Below are positions 14,743 to 20,872 of a DNA stretch of 33,171 nucleotides, one piece after another. The notes beneath the pieces were generated by a model, which was not told the DNA's origin, did not search any database, and saw only the letters and a program-made list of their open reading frames with translations. The stretch spans positions 1 through 33,171 of the forward strand of contig DASTBA010000011.1 in assembly GCA_035712285.1 (NCBI GenBank), written 5' to 3'. The number at the start of each line of letters is the position of its first letter. Position 1 is the stretch's first letter. The position numbers and the translations under genes were made by a program. This stretch comes from CAMLHP01 sp035712285 (GTDB lineage: Bacteria > Gemmatimonadota > Gemmatimonadetes > Gemmatimonadales > GWC2-71-9).

Positions 14743-16185
14743 TTACCGCACACGCTCGATGCGCTGGATGACGTCCCCTTCCATGACCTGATCCACCACA
14801 TCCATTCCCTCCACCACCTCTCCGAACACGGTGTAGTCCCGTTCGAGGCGCGGATTGTCGCGCAGGTTGACGAACCACTGCGCGTCGCCGGTGTCGTGCC
14901 CCCGGGTGCTCATGCCGACGGTGCCCCGCGGATGCGCGATGGTGCCCAGTTCGTCACGGAAGTAGTCGCGATATCCGGAGTACTCGTTGTCGAGCGGGCT
15001 CCCGCCCTGGATCACGAAGTCATGCTCCACGCGATGCCAGGTGAAGCCGTTGTAGTAGCCCCGGTCCGCCAGCGCCAGCACCCGTGCCGCGGTGATCGGT
15101 GCGACATCGCCCCGGAACCGCACCACGAAGCTGCCACCACCGCTCGCCTCGGCCATGGTGACCCGCACCCGCACGTCGGCGCCAAGGGCCAGGGCAACGG
15201 CCTCGGGCGGGAGCTCCACGTGGCGACCCGGCGGGCGGTCGTCGCTCGCGGGGCGGCCAGCCGCCTTGAGCAGCGCCAGGCGGACGTCCCGTTCCGAGTC
15301 GTTGCCGCGTGCGACCCAGCGCGTGAAGGCATGCTCGAGCCGGATCCGCACTGCCGTATCAGGCGACCCGGCCAGCGCCAGCGCTGCGGCGCGGACCACC
15401 TGCGGTTCCCTGGCCTCCAGGGCCTCGAGGTAGAGGCCGTCGTCGGCGTGTCCGGTCAGCCTGGTGAGGGCCTCGATGGCGGCCTCGCGCACGTTCGGAT
15501 CCCGGTCCCGGCCCAGGGTGTACAGCGTCGTCGCATCCGCCATCACGGCGGCGGCTCGCGCGGCATACACGCGGAGGTGGCTGTTCCGGCTGGTCACGAA
15601 CCCCGCCAGGCGCTGGCCGGCGTCGGCCGGGCGCAGGCGGCTCAGGGCCAGCAGCGCGTGTGCCGCGGGCTGCCACGACACGCCGCCCCGCTCGCGCCGG
15701 GAGAGATCGGCCGGCAGGCGGTCCAGCCATGATGCGAGCACCGCCAGGACCGCGGCATTCCCCGCACACGTCGCCGGCAGCAGGTCCGCTGCGTGCAGCC
15801 GTACCGGCCAGGCGCTGTCCACGAGCGCGGCACCCAGTGCCACGCAGTCGGTGCGCTGGCCTGCCAGCGCGCGGTAGCGAAGCCGCCACGCCGCCTCGGG
15901 CCACACGGGCGGCAATGCCAGGGGCGGGAACGAATCGCGCCGGGTAAAGGTGGAGTCGCCGATGCGATCCCATGCCCGGGTAGCGAGCAGCCGAATCCGC
16001 GGATCGGTGCTGCGGCGCCCTTCGGTCAGCGAGGTATCGAGTGTGTCACGCCGATCCTCGGCAGCGAGGATGCGGGCGATCAGGGTTGAGTCCTGCGGCC
16101 CCGGCCGGCCCTGCGCGGCGAGCGTGGCGGTGACGAGCGCGGCGAGCAGGTGCGCAATCAGGCTGGTCTGTCGGAGACAGGTCAT
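14743..16185 (-). CDS. Exported HEAT-repeat protein fused to a cyclophilin-type peptidyl-prolyl isomerase
   Basis: This 480-residue protein starts with a signal peptide (MTCLRQTSLIAHLLAALVTATLAAQG); GGAG lies 7 nt before the ATG. Residues about 30-330 contain repeated helical units typical of HEAT repeats (RLLATRAWDRIG, VRLHAADLLPA, LRVYAARAAAVM, VREAAIEALTRL, VVRAAALALAG). Residues about 335-480 form a cyclophilin domain with FTWHRVEHDFVIQGGSP (catalytic Arg, Phe, Gln), GTVGMS, AQWFVNL and DYTVFGEVVEGMDVVDQV. It should catalyse Xaa-Pro isomerisation in the periplasm, with the repeats as a possible client-binding platform. It is the third gene after DUF47 and pit on this strand, 50 bases downstream, but no functional link to phosphate is evident. 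Confidence 0.87.
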   Translation of the reverse strand: MTCLRQTSLIAHLLAALVTATLAAQGRPGPQDSTLIARILAAEDRRDTLDTSLTEGRRSTDPRIRLLATRAWDRIGDSTFTRRDSFPPLALPPVWPEAAWRLRYRALAGQRTDCVALGAALVDSAWPVRLHAADLLPATCAGNAAVLAVLASWLDRLPADLSRRERGGVSWQPAAHALLALSRLRPADAGQRLAGFVTSRNSHLRVYAARAAAVMADATTLYTLGRDRDPNVREAAIEALTRLTGHADDGLYLEALEAREPQVVRAAALALAGSPDTAVRIRLEHAFTRWVARGNDSERDVRLALLKAAGRPASDDRPPGRHVELPPEAVALALGADVRVRVTMAEASGGGSFVVRFRGDVAPITAARVLALADRGYYNGFTWHRVEHDFVIQGGSPLDNEYSGYRDYFRDELGTIAHPRGTVGMSTRGHDTGDAQWFVNLRDNPRLERDYTVFGEVVEGMDVVDQVMEGDVIQRIERVR

Positions 16186-16235
16186 GGGCGGGCTCCATCC
16201 ATGGCGCGCGGCGCCGGTGCGCGGCGGTTGATCTG

Positions 16236-17264
16236 CTAGCGCAGGAAGAGATAGCTGACCGCTGCGATCACCGCCGCGAGCGGGATCGTCAGGACCCACG
16301 CCCAGACGATCCGGGTGGCGACGTTCCAGCGCACCGATGACGGCCGCTGGGCCGCCCCGACCCCGACGATGGCGCCGGTGATCGTGTGCGTGGTGCTCAC
16401 CGGCACGCCGAGCGCCGACGCAATCAACACCGAGATGCCCCCCGCCGTCTCGGCGCAGAAACCGCCGAAGGGGCGGAGCCGCGTGATCCGGGTGCCCATC
16501 GTCTTCACGATGCGCCAGCCTCCCAGCGCGGTGCCGAGGGCGATGGCCGTGTAGGCACCCATTTCCACCCAGAGCGGCACGTGGTCGGCGTTCGTCAGGT
16601 AGAGATGGTGCATCCACCCGGTCGAATCCTTGAACAGCGCCTGCGTGGAAACCAGGAGGCCCACCACGATGCCCATCGTCTTCTGGGCGTCGTTGGCCCC
16701 GTGGCTCAGCGAGTAGAGCCCGGCCGAGAGCAGCTGGAGCTTCCGGAAGGCGCGATCAACCGGCGCGGGCCGCGCGAAGCGGAGCAGCCAGCTCAGCCCC
16801 ACCGTGAGTGACAGCGACAGAATCATTCCGAGGATCGGCGAGATCACGATGAAGAGGATGGGCTTCACCCAGCCGCCCAGGATCAGGGCATCGAACCCGC
16901 CCTTGGCGATGGCCGCGCCGCCATAGCCGCCCAGCAGTGCGTGGGAGGAGGAGGTGGGCAGGCCGAGCCACCAGGTGAGCAGGTCCCAGATGATGGCGCC
17001 GAGGAGGCCGGCCAGGACCACGTTCGGGTCCACCACCGCCGGGTCGACGAGCCCCTTGCCCAGGGTCCTGGCAACCGCAGTACCGACGATGAAGGCGGCG
17101 GCAAAGTTGAAGAAGGCGGCCCAGAACACCGCGACGCCCGGGGAAAGGACGCGGGTGGAGACCACCGTGGCGATCGAGTTGGCGCTGTCGTGGAAGCCGT
17201 TGATGAAATCGAATACCAGCGCCACCGCGATGATGACGAGCACGAACGACACGGAGGCGTCCAT
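16236..17264 (-). CDS. pit: Inorganic phosphate transporter, PiT family
   Basis: This 342-residue polytopic inner-membrane protein has the duplicated PiT signature: FINGFHDSANSIATVVSTRVLSP near residue 20 and SLSHGANDAQKTMGIVVGLL near residue 188. LLTWWLGLPTSSSHALLGGYGGAAIA and VSTTHTITGAIVGVGAA are the matching second-half family blocks. It should import phosphate, usually as a metal-phosphate or proton-coupled complex, at low affinity. It starts 3 bases after the stop of the DUF47 gene and has no Shine-Dalgarno of its own, which suggests translational coupling. The pairing of DUF47 and PiT is very common. Confidence 0.93.
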   Translation of the reverse strand: MDASVSFVLVIIAVALVFDFINGFHDSANSIATVVSTRVLSPGVAVFWAAFFNFAAAFIVGTAVARTLGKGLVDPAVVDPNVVLAGLLGAIIWDLLTWWLGLPTSSSHALLGGYGGAAIAKGGFDALILGGWVKPILFIVISPILGMILSLSLTVGLSWLLRFARPAPVDRAFRKLQLLSAGLYSLSHGANDAQKTMGIVVGLLVSTQALFKDSTGWMHHLYLTNADHVPLWVEMGAYTAIALGTALGGWRIVKTMGTRITRLRPFGGFCAETAGGISVLIASALGVPVSTTHTITGAIVGVGAAQRPSSVRWNVATRIVWAWVLTIPLAAVIAAVSYLFLR

Positions 17265-17267
17265 CGG

Positions 17268-17888
17268 TCAGGCGTGCTTGATGAAGATCGACTCGAGCAC
17301 GTTGGCCACGTCTTCGGCCTGGTCCAGGGTCCGCTCCAGGTTGTCGTAGATGCCCTTCCACTTGATGACCAGCAGGGCGTCCGGGGCGCCCTCGAACAGC
17401 TTCCCCACCCACTCGTGGTAGAGCGAGTCGCCCTCTTCCTCGAGCCCTTTCACCTGCTTGCAGGCATCCAGCACCGTGCCGTTCCGGTCCCGCTCCAGCG
17501 CCGCCACGCCCCGATGCAGCTGCTCGCAGGCGCGGCGGATGACATCCGCCAGCTGGCTGGCGCCGGATGGGGAGTCGCCGGCATGGAAGATCTGGATGCG
17601 GCGGGCGGTGCCGTCCATCAGGTCCATCACGTCATCCAGCCGCGAGGCCAGCATGTGGATGTCCTCGCGGTCCAGCGGGGTGATGAACGTCCGGTCCAGC
17701 CGGGCGACCACGTCGTGGGTGATCTCGTCGGCCTCATGCTCCAGGCGCTTGATGGCGTCCACGATCGGGCGCCGCCGCTCCGGCTCGGCGGCGAGCAGCT
17801 CCTCCAGCAGCTTGGCCGCATCCACGTTGAGCTGGGCGACGTCGTTGAACAGGTTGAAGAACTTCTCGTCCCTGGGCAGGAGACGCAT
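17268..17888 (-). CDS. PhoU-like DUF47 protein, regulator of the adjacent phosphate transporter
   Basis: This 206-residue all-helical protein matches DUF47/Pit-accessory proteins: MRLLPRDEKFFNLFNDVAQLN at the start, then the PhoU-type metal-coordinating helices LEHEADEITHDVVARLDRTFITPLDREDI and DDVMDLMDGTARR, and a second half LEEEGDSLYHEWVGKLF ending ESIFIKHA. In the family such proteins modulate the neighbouring PiT transporter. It is the first gene of the leftward unit; an AGGA lies 9 nt before the ATG. Confidence 0.92.
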   Translation of the reverse strand: MRLLPRDEKFFNLFNDVAQLNVDAAKLLEELLAAEPERRRPIVDAIKRLEHEADEITHDVVARLDRTFITPLDREDIHMLASRLDDVMDLMDGTARRIQIFHAGDSPSGASQLADVIRRACEQLHRGVAALERDRNGTVLDACKQVKGLEEEGDSLYHEWVGKLFEGAPDALLVIKWKGIYDNLERTLDQAEDVANVLESIFIKHA

Positions 17889-17925
17889 GGGTCACGATCC
17901 TGTGACGGTGGGGGCTCGGGGGCGG

Positions 17926-17953
17926 AAGATACCTGCCCGAGAGCCGGCGGCAA
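17926..17953 (-). promoter_or_regulatory. Probable promoter of the DUF47-pit unit
   Basis: Reading leftward, TTGCCG (17953-17948) and TATCTT (17931-17926) are separated by 16 bases, directly after the stop of the HAD gene. The 5' leader would be about 30 bases. A GTCAC-N6-GTGAC inverted repeat lies in that leader at 17891-17906; its role is unknown. Confidence 0.45.
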
Positions 17954-17954
17954 G

Positions 17955-18614
17955 TCAGGTTTCGAGCGTCAGGGTCCTGACCAGCCGGGTCAGGTCGGCG
18001 GGGCGCTCCAGCCAGAAATCCGGCGCCGAGCACTCCAGGTCGGGCCGCCCGAACGGCCCCCAGAGGGCCGCCGCGGTGCGAACGCCGGCGGCCCGGCCCG
18101 ATTCCATGTCGTGGATGCTGTCTCCCACGTACATCGCCTCGCCGGCGGGGATGCCGAGCAGGGCCAGGGCCTTGAGGACCGGCTCGGGATCGGGCTTCGG
18201 GCGTTCGACGTCGTCGGCACCCACGAGCACGTCCATCGTGCCTGCCAGGCCGGCCACGCGGAGCCCGCGCTCCGCTCCCGACCGGTTCTTGCTGGTGACC
18301 AGGCCGGTATGGAGACCCTGGGTGCGGATGGCGCGCACCGCGTCCGCCACGCCGTCATAGGCCACGACCCGTTCATCGTGATGCGCGAGGTTGTACTCCC
18401 GGTAGGTCCGGATCATTTCCTCGATGCCCGGGTGCTCCATCCAGGGGGCAAACTGCACCCGGAGCGGCGTGCCGATGCCGGCCCGCCACTCCGCGTCGGT
18501 CCGGGGCGGCAGACCGTGCGCCCGGAGCGTGTGATGGTAGCTGTCGAGGATGAGGCCGATGGAATCGATGATGGTGCCGTCCAGGTCGAACAGCACGGTG
18601 GTAAGTGCGGACAT
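17955..18614 (-). CDS. HAD-superfamily phosphatase (PpaX/Gph-like)
   Basis: This 219-residue cytoplasmic hydrolase has all four HAD motifs: LFDLDGTIIDS with nucleophile Asp10 and acid Asp12, LVTSKNRSG (motif II), ERPKPDPEPV with the conserved Lys (motif III) and VGDSIHDMESGRAAG (motif IV). The helical C1 cap between motifs I and II places it with phosphoglycolate phosphatases and pyrophosphatase PpaX. The substrate may be phosphoglycolate, pyrophosphate or another small phosphomonoester. The ATG has no Shine-Dalgarno and sits 7 nt after a -10-like TACGTT, so the mRNA may be leaderless. Confidence 0.85.
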   Translation of the reverse strand: MSALTTVLFDLDGTIIDSIGLILDSYHHTLRAHGLPPRTDAEWRAGIGTPLRVQFAPWMEHPGIEEMIRTYREYNLAHHDERVVAYDGVADAVRAIRTQGLHTGLVTSKNRSGAERGLRVAGLAGTMDVLVGADDVERPKPDPEPVLKALALLGIPAGEAMYVGDSIHDMESGRAAGVRTAAALWGPFGRPDLECSAPDFWLERPADLTRLVRTLTLET

Positions 18615-18621
18615 GGGCAGG

Positions 18622-18651
18622 AACGTAGCGGCGGACGCCCTCCGCCGACAA
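18622..18651 (-). promoter_or_regulatory. Probable leaderless promoter of the HAD gene
   Basis: Leftward, TTGTCG (18651-18646) and TACGTT (18627-18622) are 18 bases apart. Exactly 7 bases separate the -10 from the ATG, so the transcript would start at or next to the start codon. The spacer contains GGCGGA-N5-TCCGCC, a small hairpin that could end the upstream helicase transcript. Confidence 0.4.
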
Positions 18652-18661
18652 TCGAGGCAGG

Positions 18662-20872
18662 TCACGGTGCGAAGACGATCAGCGCCTCGAGACGCGCCTC
18701 GTAGTGCTGCACCGGCCGCGTGTCCGGCAGCGCGGCGAGGGCCCGCAGCAGCGCGCGCCCGCCGAGCTCGCCGAGCGAGCGCAGCAGCAGCGTCTCGCCG
18801 GCGGTGTGACCCCGGGCGATGAACCGCATGGCGTTGCTCACGAGCCCCAGCACTGCGCCGTCCCGGTCCATCACGGCCCGGCGCCGGAGGTGCCGGAGCC
18901 GTTCCACCAGCGCGGCATGTCCGGCATGCCTGCCGGGCGCCCACAGGGTCGCGTTCAGGCCGGCCATCAGGCGGCCGAGACGTTCGTCCAGCGGCTCGGC
19001 GGTCCGGAACAGCTGCGCCGGTGTCATGGCAGAGGGGGGCGCTGTCGCCGCCAGCAGCAGGGCTTCACGGATGGCGGGAAGCTCGCCATGATCGCCACGC
19101 TCGTCCCGCCAGAGGAGCTGGCCGCCGGACACGGCCCGGCCGTGCTCATCCACACCCGTGATGCGCACGCCCGCGAGGACACCGCGCATGCGCTCATGAT
19201 GTACGGACGCCAGGCCGGCGCATGGCGGCGCCTGAATGGCGATGCGCGCGAGGTCCGCGGGCCATCCGGCCAGGGCATCATTCTGCAGCTGGGCGCGGGC
19301 CGGCAGGAGGCTCTTCGATCGCAGGATGACCTCGGTGCGGAGCCGTCGCTCGAGCGCCCGGGGTGGGTCGAACCGTACCACCTCCACATCCGGGGTGCTG
19401 GCATCCAGCCGGACGGCGCGCCCGTCCCGCTGTTCCATGCGGGCCGGCGTCCACGGCAGGTCGTAGTGCACCACTCGCTCGGCCCGCTGGAGATCCAGCC
19501 CTTCGGCGGCCACGTCCGTGCTGATGAGCAAGGCCGGGGCCGGCTCGCCGGTGCCGGCCGGTCCGAAGAGTCGCAGCACCTCCTCGCGAGGGCGGCGGGT
19601 CATCCCGATGCCAGCGTCGCCGCCGGCGCACCACGCCGTACGGTGGTAGCCCAGCGCCCGCCGGAGCCAGCCTACTGTCTCCCGTGCCACCGTGAAGACG
19701 AGGGTACGGCGCTGGTCGGCCACGAGGCTGTCCAGCGCCCGTGCCTTGGGATCCGATTCGGGGCGGAGCGCGCTCACGGCACGGGCCAGCTCGGTCACCG
19801 GGTCCAGGTCGGCGAGCGTGAGGGTGGCCGTCGCCGAATCGCCTCCCGTGAGAGGCCAGAACACGGTCTGCTCCCCGTCGGCCCCGGTCCATCGCCGCAG
19901 GGCGTCGCGACTCATGGTGCAGCCGGCCGCTTTTGCGTCGGCATGATTCGCCAGCAGCAGGGCATAGCGGCGGAGGGACGCGGCCAGCGCCGCGGGGCTC
20001 GATGCCGCGGCCCGGGTGAAGGCCAGACGTACCAAGGCGCGGATGCCCGGGTCGTCGCTGATGGCAAGGGCATCCAGGCGGCGCATGATGCCGGCCAGCG
20101 CCCGGCTCGCGCGATGCTGCACGCGCACCAGGTGCCGTGTGGGCAGCGCGGCGCCGGCCGGCGATCGGATGACCACGCGCGCGGTGGCGTCCGGCAGTGC
20201 GTCGACGTCACGGAGCGCCGCGATCGATGGAATACCGTGAAGGGCGAGCGCATCGTCATGCAGGACGAGCGCCAGCTGGTGCAGCACATCGTCCAGGCGA
20301 TTGATGACCGGAGTGCCCGAAAGCAGGATCGCGCGGCGGCCGGTGAGCCAGCGCGCCACGTGCGCATACCGGTGGATGGACTGGTTCCGGAGGTGGTGGC
20401 TCTCGTCCACGATGACCAGGTCCGCCGCTTCGGGCAGGCGGCCGCGGCTGGCGCGTTCGTGCGTGCCGATGACCAGCGGCACGCCAGTCCGGACTGCGAC
20501 ATCGCGCCATTGGCTCTCGAGCCGGGCCGGCACCAGGCACGCCACCGGGCGGTGGGTCAGCGCCGCGGCGGCGCCGAGCGCGATCCAGGTCTTGCCGGTG
20601 CCGACCGGTTCGGCGAGCAGCGCGCCGCCGAATTCACTCACGGCACCCACCAGTCTCCGCCACGGCAGTACCTGCGCGGCGCGCAGGTACGGAGGCGGTG
20701 CGCCCGTCGCCAGCGCCGGAGCCGCCAGGCGGGCCAGGGCGGCGCTCACGGCGGCGGGTGATGCCATGGGGAGCCGCGACGCCGGCAGCGGCAACCCGGC
20801 CGGCAGCTCCAGCGATTCCGCCACCAGCTGGCGGGCCGGATCACGCCAGGGCGCGAAGCGCGGCCTGCTCAC
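18662..20872 (-). CDS. SNF2-type DEAD/H helicase paired with the upstream DNA methyltransferase
   Basis: This 736-residue superfamily 2 ATPase has Walker A EPVGTGKTWIA near residue 89, DESHH (Walker B/motif II) near 155, SGTPV (motif III) near 182, and in the second RecA domain LVFTVARETVGWL, STDVAAEGLDLQRAERVVHYDLPW and EQRDGRAVRLD (motif VI, near 480). The arrangement fits SNF2/RapA-like DNA translocases. The 250 residues after motif VI are helical and show no nuclease motif that I can see. The GTG start at 20872 lies 32 bases inside the methyltransferase gene; GTG at 20824 is an alternative. The tight coupling implies the two act together, for example translocation coupled to modification or phage defence, which is inference. 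Confidence 0.82.
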   Translation of the reverse strand: MSRPRFAPWRDPARQLVAESLELPAGLPLPASRLPMASPAAVSAALARLAAPALATGAPPPYLRAAQVLPWRRLVGAVSEFGGALLAEPVGTGKTWIALGAAAALTHRPVACLVPARLESQWRDVAVRTGVPLVIGTHERASRGRLPEAADLVIVDESHHLRNQSIHRYAHVARWLTGRRAILLSGTPVINRLDDVLHQLALVLHDDALALHGIPSIAALRDVDALPDATARVVIRSPAGAALPTRHLVRVQHRASRALAGIMRRLDALAISDDPGIRALVRLAFTRAAASSPAALAASLRRYALLLANHADAKAAGCTMSRDALRRWTGADGEQTVFWPLTGGDSATATLTLADLDPVTELARAVSALRPESDPKARALDSLVADQRRTLVFTVARETVGWLRRALGYHRTAWCAGGDAGIGMTRRPREEVLRLFGPAGTGEPAPALLISTDVAAEGLDLQRAERVVHYDLPWTPARMEQRDGRAVRLDASTPDVEVVRFDPPRALERRLRTEVILRSKSLLPARAQLQNDALAGWPADLARIAIQAPPCAGLASVHHERMRGVLAGVRITGVDEHGRAVSGGQLLWRDERGDHGELPAIREALLLAATAPPSAMTPAQLFRTAEPLDERLGRLMAGLNATLWAPGRHAGHAALVERLRHLRRRAVMDRDGAVLGLVSNAMRFIARGHTAGETLLLRSLGELGGRALLRALAALPDTRPVQHYEARLEALIVFAP

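Noticed and set aside
17891..17906. GTCAC-N6-GTGAC as a Pho-type operator for the DUF47-pit unit
   Set aside because: The arms are only 5 bp and do not match the direct-repeat form of Pho boxes; chance is likely.
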